Origin: Betaproteobacteria bacterium
GTDB lineage: Bacteria; Pseudomonadota; Gammaproteobacteria; Burkholderiales; SG8-41
Direction: 5' to 3'
DNA length: 64,000 nt
Assembly: GCA_900299145.1 (NCBI GenBank)
Contig: OMIN01000114.1
Location: 62,001-126,000, forward strand
Every line of letters begins with the position of its first letter. Position 1 is the stretch's first letter. The notes under the pieces were generated by a model, which worked only from the letters and a program-made list of their open reading frames with translations, was not told the DNA's origin and did no database searches. Of this stretch, positions 26,723-34,967 are shown in pieces. A program made the position numbers and the translations under genes.

Positions 26723-27529
26723 ATGCCAGACATCTATGCCACCATCCATCAGCAACCACGCGATGTCGTGGAAACCTTGGCGCGCGCAATGGAAGCCCGC
26801 GCCGCTTCGCCGCAACAACGGGCGATGCTCGAAAAATACCTGTCCGATGTTGTTTTTCCAGACAAGGCGCGAGTACTGGAAATCGGCTGTGGCGCCGGAC
26901 CAATCGCCGAGGTTCTGGCGAGCTGGCCGGGTGTCACGTCGGTCACGGGCATTGACCCCTCGCCCGTGATGATCGAGAAGGCGCGGGAACTGCGCGGGCA
27001 CATCAAGAACCTGTCATTCCGGGAAGGCGATGGTAGGGCGTTGCCGTTTGGGGATGGCGAGTTCGACGTGGTTGTGATCCATACGGTGCTGTGCCATGTG
27101 CCGCAGCCGGAGCGTGTTTTGACCGAAGCATTTCGTGTATTGCGCCCGGCGGGCCAGCTTGCCGTGTTCGACGGCGACTATGAGACGATTTCGGTCAGCA
27201 TTCATCAGCATGACCCGCTGCACGCCTGCGGCGAGCACGTCAAGGCGTCTTTCGTCAACGACGTGTGGCTGGCACGCAAGTTGCGCGCGATGATCGCTGC
27301 AAGTGGCTTTCAGGAAGCTGGATTCGCCAGCCATGGCTATTCCGAGACCACGGAGCCAACTTACATGCTAACCATAGTGGATCGCGGCGCGGATGGTCTC
27401 GTGAAGGATGGCGTGATCGGCAATGAACTCGCCGAGGCGCTGAAGGCCGAGGCCAGACGGCGGGTTTCGCAGGGCCGGTTCTTTGGCCATATTGGTTTTA
27501 CCAGTTTGATTGCGTGCAAGCCAGGTTGA
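26723..27529 (+). CDS. SAM-dependent methyltransferase
   Basis: A class I methyltransferase of 268 residues. The SAM loop is LEIGCGAGPIAEVL near residue 55, the acidic contact is GIDPSPVMIEKA, and motif III-like DVVVIHTVLCHVPQPERVL follows. The C-terminal 110 residues probably form the acceptor site. GGGGGAAT precedes the ATG; an earlier in-frame start lacks this. It lies 143 bp after the second hydrolase-LuxR gene and may be its target. Acceptor unknown. Confidence 0.85.
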   Translation: MPDIYATIHQQPRDVVETLARAMEARAASPQQRAMLEKYLSDVVFPDKARVLEIGCGAGPIAEVLASWPGVTSVTGIDPSPVMIEKARELRGHIKNLSFREGDGRALPFGDGEFDVVVIHTVLCHVPQPERVLTEAFRVLRPAGQLAVFDGDYETISVSIHQHDPLHACGEHVKASFVNDVWLARKLRAMIAASGFQEAGFASHGYSETTEPTYMLTIVDRGADGLVKDGVIGNELAEALKAEARRRVSQGRFFGHIGFTSLIACKPG

Positions 27530-27580
27530 CAACCAGTCGCTGGTATTCCTGAAAGTCATATTTGCATAGAAGGAGACAAA

Positions 27581-28399
27581 GTGAACCCCAAAACGTTTAA
27601 GGAACTTGAGCGCGCCGGGTGGGTGGCCAAGGCTTGTGCTTACGACGATTGGTTTGCCACCATCACAGACCAGGCGATCAAACCCATTCTCGACAGTTTC
27701 GGTGATTTGGCGCAAAGGCGGCTGCTTGATGTAGCGACCGGTACCGGCCACATCGCCGGGGCCGCTGCTGCTCGCGGCGCGGATAGCCAGGGGATTGATT
27801 TTGCCGCCGCGATGGTGGAAAGGGCACAGAGCCTCCATCCGGGTATCGCTTTTCGTGATGGCGATGCCGAACAACTGCCCTATGCGGACGCGAATTTCGA
27901 TGCGGTGACCTGTGGTTTCGGATTACTTCATATGGCCCATCCTGAGCAGGCCATCAGGGAGGCAGGCCGTGTGCTGAAGCATGGCGGCCGATACACGTTT
28001 ACCGTCTGGTGCAGTCCTGAGCAGGGCGGGCAATTTTTCGGGCTGGTTTCAGCAGCAGTTCAAAAACATGGCACGTTGAACGTGCCCCTGCCGCCTGCGC
28101 CGCCCATGTTCCGGTTCGCCGATCCCGCCGAGTGTGGGCGCGTATTGACCGAAGCAGGGTTTGCTGATTCTTCGCTGACGGTTTTGCCGCTCACCTGGCG
28201 AACGCCTCGTGCCGAGGATGCCTTGGAATTGATCTACAAGAGCGCGGTGCGTATGCCAATGCTGCTGGCGGCGCAATCCTCCGAGGCGCGCGAAGCGATT
28301 CATCGTTTGATCCTCGAAGAAGGTGAAAAACTCCGGATTGGCAGCGACATAGAATTCAAATTTCCAGCTGCCATGGTGACTGCGCGGAAGGTACGCTAG
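27581..28399 (+). CDS. SAM-dependent methyltransferase
   Basis: A class I methyltransferase of 272 residues starting with GTG after AAGGAGACAAA. The SAM loop is LLDVATGTGHIAGAA near residue 49, with QGIDFAAAMVERA and FDAVTCGFGLLHM following. It belongs to the UbiE-like branch rather than being close to its neighbour at 26723. The 51-bp gap suggests one transcription unit. Acceptor unknown. Confidence 0.85.
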   Translation: MNPKTFKELERAGWVAKACAYDDWFATITDQAIKPILDSFGDLAQRRLLDVATGTGHIAGAAAARGADSQGIDFAAAMVERAQSLHPGIAFRDGDAEQLPYADANFDAVTCGFGLLHMAHPEQAIREAGRVLKHGGRYTFTVWCSPEQGGQFFGLVSAAVQKHGTLNVPLPPAPPMFRFADPAECGRVLTEAGFADSSLTVLPLTWRTPRAEDALELIYKSAVRMPMLLAAQSSEAREAIHRLILEEGEKLRIGSDIEFKFPAAMVTARKVR

Positions 28400-28854
28400 C
28401 GCGTGACGCGATACATTGTTGACGTTGACGGCCGGCACTCCGGCATCGACGCAAGACAAGATCGGTTTTGCAAATGCTTTCGACGTTGCTCGCGATCTGC
28501 TTGATGCATTGGCTGGCGCTAATCACTCCGGGAGCAAAGGGTTTATGCAAGGCAACAAGGGCTTCTCTGCCGCATCGCGGGCGCGGTGGTCGGAGCATTC
28601 GCCGAACGGCTGATTGTGTCGGTCGCTGGCGACATGCTCGCCTATTGGTAGATGTAATCAGCGGGAATACGGAAATATTGCGAGCGCGGGGTGGGCCATG
28701 TATTGAATAAGCGCGAACGCGGCACTGACCCCGTCCCGAGGCCTACGAACGTTGACCCGTCGCCGAGAGGCGATTCTCGCCGACGCCGGCTCAACCACGA
28801 CTGGCGGTTCACTAACGCCAGCCTAACCCCGACCGGCAATGCACTTACGCCGGC
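28400..28854. other. Decayed spacer
   Basis: A 455-bp stretch without an intact gene. It contains a likely LysE-type remnant (28474-28640) and, at about 28775-28870, three degenerate repeats resembling ACGCCGGCCTAACCCC. Base use here looks random in all frames. Confidence 0.5.
28474..28640 (+). pseudogene. Possible LysE/RhtB-type exporter remnant
   Basis: One frame reads LSTLLAICLMHWLALITPGA, the first membrane helix and PG motif typical of LysE-family exporters. After a shift, another frame reads IAGAVVGAFAERLIVSVAG, a second hydrophobic segment. No continuous gene remains. The match is short and rests on my recollection of the family. Confidence 0.35.
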
Positions 28855-29613
28855 CTAACCCCTGCCGGCGTAGGGCATCTTAGTCGCCATCACCATGAGG
28901 TGATAAATGTTCACTTCCGGCGGCTGGTTTGCCATAAACAGCACCGAGCGCGCGACGTCTTCGCAAGTGATCATCGGCTCGGGGGCGACCGTGCCGTTGG
29001 CCTGCTTCACGCCTTTCGCCATGCGCGAGGCAAGGGTGGACATGGCGTTACCCACGTCCACTTGGCAGCAGGCGATGTCGTATTTGCGGCCATCCAGAGC
29101 GATGGTGCGGGTCAGGCCCGATACGCCGTGCTTGGTGGCGGTGTAGGGCGCGGAATCGGGGCGCGGCACGTGCGCAGAGATCGAGCCGTTGTTGATAATG
29201 CGCCCACCGCGCGGCGTCTGATCCTTCATGATTTTGTAGGCTTCCTGCGAGCACAGGAACATGCCGTTAAGGTTTGCATCGACCACGGATTTCCACTTTT
29301 CCCATGCCAGGTCCTCGAACAAAATACCCGGCGCGTTGCCGCCCGCGTTGTTGAACAGCACGTCGACGCGGCCGAATGCGGCCATGACTTTGCTGAACAG
29401 ATTCTTCACTGCCGCGGGGTCGCCCACATCAGTGGGCACGCCGATCATGCGCGAGCTGTCGACACCTGCTTCCTTGATGGTTTCGTCAAGCGGCTCGGCG
29501 CGGCGGCCGCTGATCGCCACGCGATAGCCGTCCTTGACGAACGCAAGCGCGCAGGCCTTGCCGATACCGGTGCCGCCGCCAGTGATTACCGCAACTTTAT
29601 CGTGGGATGCCAT
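28855..29613 (-). CDS. Short-chain dehydrogenase/reductase
   Basis: A classical SDR of 252 residues. TGGGTGIG near residue 11, NNAGGNAPG near 90, serine in NNGSISAH, and YTATK near 158 make a complete active site. A long insertion-like segment ([17 protein letters not shown]) precedes the C-terminus. GGAGATAG is before the ATG. It begins 25 bp after the UGSC selenoprotein gene on the same strand, so it probably belongs to that operon. It differs from the two SDR-fold proteins in this window that lack YxxxK. Confidence 0.88.
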   Translation of the reverse strand: MASHDKVAVITGGGTGIGKACALAFVKDGYRVAISGRRAEPLDETIKEAGVDSSRMIGVPTDVGDPAAVKNLFSKVMAAFGRVDVLFNNAGGNAPGILFEDLAWEKWKSVVDANLNGMFLCSQEAYKIMKDQTPRGGRIINNGSISAHVPRPDSAPYTATKHGVSGLTRTIALDGRKYDIACCQVDVGNAMSTLASRMAKGVKQANGTVAPEPMITCEDVARSVLFMANQPPEVNIYHLMVMATKMPYAGRG

Positions 29614-29638
29614 ATTCTATCTCCTTGATTTAATTCAA

Positions 29639-30169
29639 CTATTCTTTAAGCTGTCTGGCAGCCTGATCTGCAAAGGTGAGCGTCAGCGCGCGCATATCGT
29701 CCGCCGACAGATTGCTCACCGGGTGCGGCATTTCAACATAAGCGTGGCCTTCCATGCCCTTGCTTTTGAACTGGAACACGGCGGCATTGCGAAACGCGCT
29801 GGTGATGATGGTGGTCGCCGGGATGCCGCGCTTTTCGAATTCGATGGTGTCGTGCACACTGCACAACGTGCAGGACCCTCACCCGCCCAGCGCGGCAATG
29901 GCGACGTCCACCTCCTTCGCCATGTCATCGATCAGCGCATCGGTGGCGGGCTTGGAGTAATGCTCCTTGCGTTTGATCACCACGCGCGCCACGCCGTATT
30001 TTTCCCGCAATGCCTGACCCAGCGTTTCGAGAATCAGTGTGCCCTGTTCCTTGGTGTTGTCGAGGAGACCCACCACCTTGCCCGCGAGATCGGCGGGGCG
30101 GGGCGCGAGCGGCACGCGTGCGCGGCCCGTGCCGGCGGTGGGGTCGATGAAACCGAGTTCTTCGGACAT
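29639..30169 (-). CDS. UGSC-family selenoprotein (in-frame TGA read as selenocysteine)
   Basis: Read through a TGA at 29879-29881, this gene encodes 176 residues. The TGA is codon 97 and falls in AALGG-U-GSCTLC, the U/C-G-S-C motif that defines the UGSC (seleno)protein family. Sequence is collinear on both sides: GKVVGLLDNTK and VVIKRKEHYSKP before, HDTIEFEKRGIPATTI and HPVSNLSADDMRA after. A second cysteine (Cys103) is three residues past Cys100. The start at 30169 has AGGAAAAC upstream. A hairpin that could serve as SECIS follows the TGA. It lies between a conserved unknown gene and an SDR, with 25-bp gaps. Biochemical role unknown; probably redox or nucleophilic. Confidence 0.85.
29850..29866 (-). 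promoter_or_regulatory. Candidate bacterial SECIS hairpin
   Basis: Starting 13 bases after the TGA, TTGTGCA pairs with TGCACGA (one G-U pair) around the loop GTG. The loop begins 20 bases past the TGA, close to the spacing in E. coli fdhF. A competing hairpin, CTGCAC/GTGCAG with loop GTT, lies at 29859-29873. Folding has not been computed. Confidence 0.5.
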
Positions 30170-30194
30170 GATGTTTTCCTGAAGCAAGTCTAAA

Positions 30195-31211
30195 TCATAC
30201 AGTGTAAGTGCCGTGAACGGCACGGCTGCCGCCGCCCCAGCCGTGGCAGATGGCGGTGAGCGGCCCCCAGCCCCCGGCGACGATGAGATGAAGATCGCGC
30301 GCATCCTTGATCACCGGCACGAAGCGCTCGTCGTCTTCGGGGTCGATATTCAGCGCGCGCGCCCGTTCCGGCCGCCAGTTGCCGCCACCCTTGAGATCGC
30401 GCACGCGGCGCCCCGCGTGTTTGATGAGCCACGCGTGCACGTCGGCACGGTGCATGCCGGCTTTCGCGCAGATCGTGGCATGTTCCGGCCCCATCGCCAC
30501 GACCATATCGGAGCGCACGTGCTGGTTCCACGAGCACATCGCGCTCATCGAATCAGCCAGGCCCGTGAGCAGGCGTTCCGGCGTTAGACTCGCATCGTCA
30601 TAGCAAAGGCGCGGGCTTTCCACCATGGCGCAGGTGATGGTGTTTTCATCGGACGCGTGGCCGCGTGCGGCGGCAATCGTTTCCCACGGGCTGCGTTCGG
30701 TGTTTTCGGTGAGGCACGCGGTGTAGCGCAGCGGCGTGGAAAACACCGTGGCCGAGGCCACACCCGGAATGCCGCCGCCGAGATTGAGTAGCATCAACCG
30801 TATCGCGCGGCCGATGGTGGCGTTGGCGCGAAAGCCGGGGCCGAAGCAGCCGTTGCCGCCGTGGATGCCGATTTTTTGGGCGTAAGGGCCGTTGACGATC
30901 ATCAGCGGCGCTACGCCGTGCATGGTGCCCTGCACGCCATTGAGATTGAATTCCTCGCGCAGCATGAGCGTGATGCCGCCGAGCACCACGGGCAGGTATT
31001 CCAGCTTGCAACCCGCCATTACCGCGTGAATCGCGACCGTGCGCACGGTGGCCGGCTCCATCGCGGGCGGAATGTTGCCGATGAATTCATCCGGCGCGCG
31101 CGTGGTGCCGGTGAGCATGCGGGCCACGCGTGCCTCGGTGGGCGTGACCACCGGCAGGCCGTCGGACCAAGCCTTTTCGAGGAAGAACTCGAATTCGTCT
31201 ACGGCGGGCAT
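30195..31211 (-). CDS. Conserved protein of unknown family linked to the UGSC selenoprotein (copy 1)
   Basis: A protein of 338 residues with no signal peptide. I recognise the sequence type (DGLPVVTPTEARVARML, VMAGCKLEYLPVV, NGCFGPGFRANATIGRA, AICHGWGGGS) but not a named function. Conserved Cys are at about 68 and 122 and near the C-terminus. It is a close paralogue of 31363-32406. It is 25 bp upstream of the selenoprotein gene. Its ATG follows an AT-rich element without a clear Shine-Dalgarno. It may be a partner or companion enzyme of the selenoprotein. Confidence 0.78.
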   Translation of the reverse strand: MPAVDEFEFFLEKAWSDGLPVVTPTEARVARMLTGTTRAPDEFIGNIPPAMEPATVRTVAIHAVMAGCKLEYLPVVLGGITLMLREEFNLNGVQGTMHGVAPLMIVNGPYAQKIGIHGGNGCFGPGFRANATIGRAIRLMLLNLGGGIPGVASATVFSTPLRYTACLTENTERSPWETIAAARGHASDENTITCAMVESPRLCYDDASLTPERLLTGLADSMSAMCSWNQHVRSDMVVAMGPEHATICAKAGMHRADVHAWLIKHAGRRVRDLKGGGNWRPERARALNIDPEDDERFVPVIKDARDLHLIVAGGWGPLTAICHGWGGGSRAVHGTYTV

Positions 31212-31220
31212 TTAAAATTA

Positions 31221-31242
31221 TTTAATAAAAACAAATAGTTAC
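31221..31242 (+). repeat. AT-rich boundary element, copy 7
   Basis: TAATAAAAACAAATAGTTA. Read on the minus strand it lies directly upstream of the ATG at 31211. Confidence 0.55.
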
Positions 31243-31306
31243 GTATCCAGAGATGCGCAATCTCGCGCACACACCTTTTCTATGCCAAGCACGCAACACC
31301 TAAACC

Positions 31307-31334
31307 TGTCATTCCCGCGAAAACGGGAATGACA
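31307..31334. repeat. REP-like palindrome, family B
   Basis: TGTCATTCCCG, loop CGAAAA, CGGGAATGACA: a perfect 11-bp stem between the two paralogous genes. Confidence 0.8.
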
Positions 31335-31362
31335 AGGATAGTGAGTCGTGCTCTCGTCGAGT

Positions 31363-32406
31363 TCACGGCAAATCATACGTCCCATGCACCGCCTTACTCC
31401 CCCCACTCCACCCATGACAAATCGCCGTGCAAGGCCCCCAGCCGCCGGCGACGATCAACTGCAAATCCTCCGCTGTCTTGATCGCGGGAATAAAGCAGTC
31501 ATCGTTGTCCGGATCGAGCTGCGCAGATGGCGCATAAGGCGCCATCGCCCGCACGCGTTCCGGCCGGAAATTGCCGCCGCCCTTCAGATCACGCACACGC
31601 CGCCCCGCGTGCGCGACCAGCCACGCATGCACATCCGCGCGGCTCATGCCGGCCCTGGCGCAAATCGCCGCATGCTGCGGCCCCATCGCCACAACCATAT
31701 CCGAGCGGGCGTGCATGTTCCACGAGCCCATCGCGACCATCGAATCAGCAATGCCGGTCAGCAGCCGCACCGGTTCATCGCTCACGTCGTCGAATGACTG
31801 GCGCGGGCTTTCCACCATGGCGCACGTGATGACGTTGTCGGTGGGCGCGTAGCCTTTCGACAAGGCCAGCGATTCCCAGGGCGATTTTTCGAGGTTCTCG
31901 GTAATGCACGCGGTGTAGCGCAGCGGCGTGGCAAAAATAGTCGCCGAAGCCACGCCCGCCATGCCACCGCCGAGATTCAGCATCATCAGCCGGATCGCGC
32001 GGCCAATCGACGCATTGGCGCGAAAGCCGGGGCCAAAGCAGCCGTTGCCGCCGTTAAGCCCGATGCTCTGCGCGTAAGGGCCGCTCACGATCATCAACGG
32101 CGCAGCGCCATGCATGGTGCCTTGCACGCCGTTCATGTTGAATTCCTCGCGCAGCATCAGCTGCAACGCGCCCAGCACCACTGGCAGATATTCCGGCTTG
32201 CAGCCTGCCATCAGCGCATGGATCGCCACCGTGCGCACGGTCGCGGGTTCCATCATCGGCGGAATGTGGCCGATCAGCTCATCCGGGTCGCGCGTTGTGC
32301 CCGCGAGCATGCGTGCGACGCGTGCCTCGGTGGGCGTGACAACGGGCAGGCCGTCGGACCACGGTTTCTCGAGGAAGAATTCGAATTCGTCTACTGAATC
32401 GGCCAT
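31363..32406 (-). CDS. Conserved protein of unknown family (copy 2)
   Basis: A 347-residue paralogue of 30195-31211, sharing DGLPVVTPTEARVARML, GGNGCFGPGFRAN, CAMVESPR and the GGWGPCTAICHGW tail. It has about ten extra residues before the C-terminal domain (APYAPSAQLDP). Its ATG overlaps the stop of the HTH gene upstream (TGATG), so the two are coupled. Duplication followed by insertion of a REP and an AT-rich element in the spacer explains the arrangement. Function unknown. Confidence 0.78.
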   Translation of the reverse strand: MADSVDEFEFFLEKPWSDGLPVVTPTEARVARMLAGTTRDPDELIGHIPPMMEPATVRTVAIHALMAGCKPEYLPVVLGALQLMLREEFNMNGVQGTMHGAAPLMIVSGPYAQSIGLNGGNGCFGPGFRANASIGRAIRLMMLNLGGGMAGVASATIFATPLRYTACITENLEKSPWESLALSKGYAPTDNVITCAMVESPRQSFDDVSDEPVRLLTGIADSMVAMGSWNMHARSDMVVAMGPQHAAICARAGMSRADVHAWLVAHAGRRVRDLKGGGNFRPERVRAMAPYAPSAQLDPDNDDCFIPAIKTAEDLQLIVAGGWGPCTAICHGWSGGSKAVHGTYDLP

Positions 32407-32702
32407 CAGCGTCCTGCTTGCGCATGTAATTTCAAGCCCAACGCCCCCACCACCTTGAGGATCGTGTCAAAACCCGGACTGCGTTCACCGGACAGAGCTT
32501 TGTAAAGACTTTCGCGCGATAGTCCGGCGTCCTTCGCAACTTGTGACATGCCTTTGGCGCGTGCAATATCACCAAGCGCCTTGGCGATAAACGCCGCATC
32601 GCCGTTCGCTTCTTCGATGCAGGCTTCGAGATAGGCCGCCATTTCCTTCGGGGTTCTCAAATGCTCCGCCACATCGTAGCGGGTGGTGGTGGTTTTACGC
32701 AT
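32406..32702 (-). CDS. HTH antitoxin-like protein (HI1420/HigA type)
   Basis: A DNA-binding protein of 98 residues. The N-terminal part, LRTPKEMAAYLEACIEEA, and the HTH, MSQVAKDAGLSRESLYKALS, match the antidote proteins encoded after HI1419-type toxins. The C-terminus VGALGLKLHAQ is typical. A truncated toxin frame ends 3 bases upstream. Its stop overlaps the next gene's ATG, which is unusual for an antitoxin and suggests it may now regulate the downstream operon. Confidence 0.8.
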   Translation of the reverse strand: MRKTTTTRYDVAEHLRTPKEMAAYLEACIEEANGDAAFIAKALGDIARAKGMSQVAKDAGLSRESLYKALSGERSPGFDTILKVVGALGLKLHAQAGR

Positions 32703-32705
32703 GGG

Positions 32706-32879
32706 TTAGTCCGATAGTTTTTGTGCAAGACGTAACGCAGCTTTAATGTCTGTGGTTTGCGTGCTTTTGTCGCCGCCGGCAAGCAGAATAATCAATTTGC
32801 GCCCGCGCTTTCTAAAATACAGTTTATCCACCAACGTGTCCTGCATTTTTCCTGATTCACACACAGTTGCAATCGGCAT
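32706..32879 (-). pseudogene. Truncated HI1419-type toxin
   Basis: The frame ends with KLYFRKRGRKLIILLAGGDK, then QTTDIKAALRLAQKL, matching the C-terminal half of RelE-like HI1419 toxins, which have about 100 residues. Upstream of about 32850 the sequence no longer matches, so the N-terminal half is absent. An ATG at 32879 or 32846 could still produce a 57- or 46-residue fragment. It lies directly before the antitoxin gene in the usual toxin-antitoxin order. Confidence 0.6.
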
Positions 32880-32951
32880 TGGGTGAGGTCGGCCGATTGC
32901 CCGGCAGGAGAAATCTGCTCACAGAAAATTGCTCTGAGTGATTTCTAATAA

Positions 32952-32973
32952 TTCAATAAAAACAGATACTTAC
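32952..32973 (+). repeat. AT-rich boundary element, copy 8
   Basis: CAATAAAAACAGATACTTA, located just past the 3' end of the amidohydrolase gene. Confidence 0.58.
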
Positions 32974-32990
32974 CCATTGATGCCTAAAGT

Positions 32991-33893
32991 TCACGCAGCA
33001 ACCAACTCCGGCCAATACAGCCGCGTGGGGTTATCTACCAGAATTTTCTTACGCATCGCCTCGTCGTCGCAAAACTTCGCGAACAAATCGACCAGTTCGC
33101 CGTCGTTCGGCATGTAGGTCGCGTTCGGGTGCGGAAAATCCGTGCCCCACAACAGTTGATCCGGCGCGGCGGCGATCAACTCGCGCACAAACGGCTCGGC
33201 GTCGTGAAACGGTTTGCCGGTGGACGAAATGCGTTCCGGCCCGCTGATTTTGGTCCACGCCAGCGGGTTTTTCATCAGATCGAGCATTTGCTGAAACGCC
33301 GCCTGCTTGACGCCATGTTTGGCTTCGGGGCGGCCCATGTGATCGATGATGAACGGCACTTTGAGGCCGTCGAGAAACGCGCGGTATTGCGTGACTTCGT
33401 GCGCATCCATGTGCAACTGGATGTGCCAGCCGAACGGCGTGATGCGCGCGATCACTGCGTCCACCGCCTTCATGTCCGGTGCGCCGCCCAGATGCGCGAC
33501 AAAGTTGATGCGTGCCCCGCGCACGCCGCCCGCGTGCAGCCGCTCCAGTTCCTTGTCGCTGACGTCCGGCTTGACCATGGCGACGCCGCGTTGCGTGCCG
33601 TTCGAATGCGCAATGGCATCCAGCAGGGCGCTGTTGTCGGTGCCGTGGCAACTGGCCTGCACAATAATGGCGCGGGTGAAGCCTAGGTGCTTATGCAGTG
33701 CGGCCAGCCGCTCGCGCCCGGCGTCTTCTGGTGTGTAGCTGCGATTGGCGGCGTACGGGAACTTTGCCGCCGGGCCGAACACGTGGCAATGGCCGTCGCA
33801 GGCATTGGGCGGCGGTACGTACCTGGGTTTAACAGGATTCGGGTCGGGCGGCAGTATGCTGCGCGGCGTGCCGGGGGTGTTGGCGGTGCTCAT
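32991..33893 (-). CDS. Amidohydrolase_2 family hydrolase, pyrone-dicarboxylate-hydrolase-like
   Basis: A TIM-barrel metal hydrolase of 300 residues. CDGHCHVFGP near residue 33, HMDAHEV, IDHMGRPEAKHG and WGTDFPHPN are the metal and proton-relay positions of the LigI-like (2-pyrone-4,6-dicarboxylate hydrolase) group. The reaction is likely opening of a cyclic ester or lactone. It is preceded on the same strand by a receptor gene 33 bp away, consistent with uptake followed by hydrolysis. No signal peptide. Confidence 0.87.
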   Translation of the reverse strand: MSTANTPGTPRSILPPDPNPVKPRYVPPPNACDGHCHVFGPAAKFPYAANRSYTPEDAGRERLAALHKHLGFTRAIIVQASCHGTDNSALLDAIAHSNGTQRGVAMVKPDVSDKELERLHAGGVRGARINFVAHLGGAPDMKAVDAVIARITPFGWHIQLHMDAHEVTQYRAFLDGLKVPFIIDHMGRPEAKHGVKQAAFQQMLDLMKNPLAWTKISGPERISSTGKPFHDAEPFVRELIAAAPDQLLWGTDFPHPNATYMPNDGELVDLFAKFCDDEAMRKKILVDNPTRLYWPELVAA

Positions 33894-33926
33894 CGTATTT
33901 CACTCATTGCGTTCATTGTTTTGCGT

Positions 33927-34886
33927 TCACAGTCGGGGTATCTTCGTTTTGTCGATCAACGCGTTCCACTTGGCGATTTCGCTGGTGACAAAAACGCGCA
34001 TGCCTTCCGGCGTGTTGAGATTTTGCTCAATGCCCAGATCGGTAAAGCGTTGCTTGACCGCGGGCGCGTTGACGGCGGCATGCACTTCTTTGTTCAACCG
34101 GTCGACGATGGCGCGTGGCGTTTTGGCTGGCGCGCCGATGCCGTTCCACGAAATCACGTCATAGCCGGGCAGGCCCGATTCGTCGAGCGTGGGCACGCCG
34201 GGCAACGGTGCGAAGCGGGTTTTGGAAGTCACCGCCACCACGCGCAGCGCACCCGCGCGTATTTGCCCCAGCACTGGCGGCAAGAACTCGAACGCCACCT
34301 GTACGTCGCCGCCGCGCAGTGCGGCGATCAGCGCGCCGGTATTGTTGAACGGCACATGCGTGTGGTTAAGTCCCGCCATCGATTTGAACAATTCCGCCGC
34401 CAAGTGCTGCGCCGTGCCGAGGGCGATGGTGGCGGAATTGAATTTGCCGCTCGAACGCGCCAGGGCGATGAGCTCTTTGGTGGTTTTTACCGGCGATTCC
34501 GGCGCCACCAGAACGCCCGCGCTGAACGAGGCGATGGTAGTGACCATGGCGTAATCCTTGAGCGTGTCGTAAGGCAGCGCCTTGAACATCGCCATGCTCA
34601 CCGCGTTGGCGTTGTTGAGCAGCATCAGCGTGTAACCGTCTGCTTCGGCGCGCGCCACCATTTCCGCGGCCACCACGCCGCCCGCGCTGGGACGGTTATC
34701 AACAATGAATTGCTGCCCCATGGCCTCGCCCATTTTTTGTGAAACGGTGCGCGCGGTGAGATCGCCCACGCCGCCCGGGCCGAAAGGCACCACCAGACGG
34801 ATGGGCTTGGTGGGATAGGCCTGCGCGGCGGCTGCAAGCGGACAGAGCGCGAGGAGTGCACAACAACCGATGGCTGGAAATTTCAT
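33927..34886 (-). CDS. Bug/TctC-type receptor
   Basis: A 319-residue receptor. The signal peptide ends LAAAAQ and the mature start is AYPTKPIRLVVPFGPGGVGDLTAR; DNRPSAGG follows. An ATG seven codons upstream (34907) would give an unneeded polar extension. Same-strand linkage to the LigI-like hydrolase suggests a cyclic di- or tricarboxylate ligand. It diverges from a cupin gene across an 81-bp spacer. Confidence 0.87.
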   Translation of the reverse strand: MKFPAIGCCALLALCPLAAAAQAYPTKPIRLVVPFGPGGVGDLTARTVSQKMGEAMGQQFIVDNRPSAGGVVAAEMVARAEADGYTLMLLNNANAVSMAMFKALPYDTLKDYAMVTTIASFSAGVLVAPESPVKTTKELIALARSSGKFNSATIALGTAQHLAAELFKSMAGLNHTHVPFNNTGALIAALRGGDVQVAFEFLPPVLGQIRAGALRVVAVTSKTRFAPLPGVPTLDESGLPGYDVISWNGIGAPAKTPRAIVDRLNKEVHAAVNAPAVKQRFTDLGIEQNLNTPEGMRVFVTSEIAKWNALIDKTKIPRL

Positions 34887-34967
34887 GAAGGCTCCGCCGG
34901 CAGGCATAGTGCCGGGTGGCGGCGATTATAATGCCGCTGCAAACGCGAACCCATCATGGAGATGCTC

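Noticed and set aside
29879-29881. TGA as a simple nonsense mutation
   Set aside because: It sits exactly at the U/C of the known UGSC motif with a hairpin after it. Not excluded until sel genes are checked.
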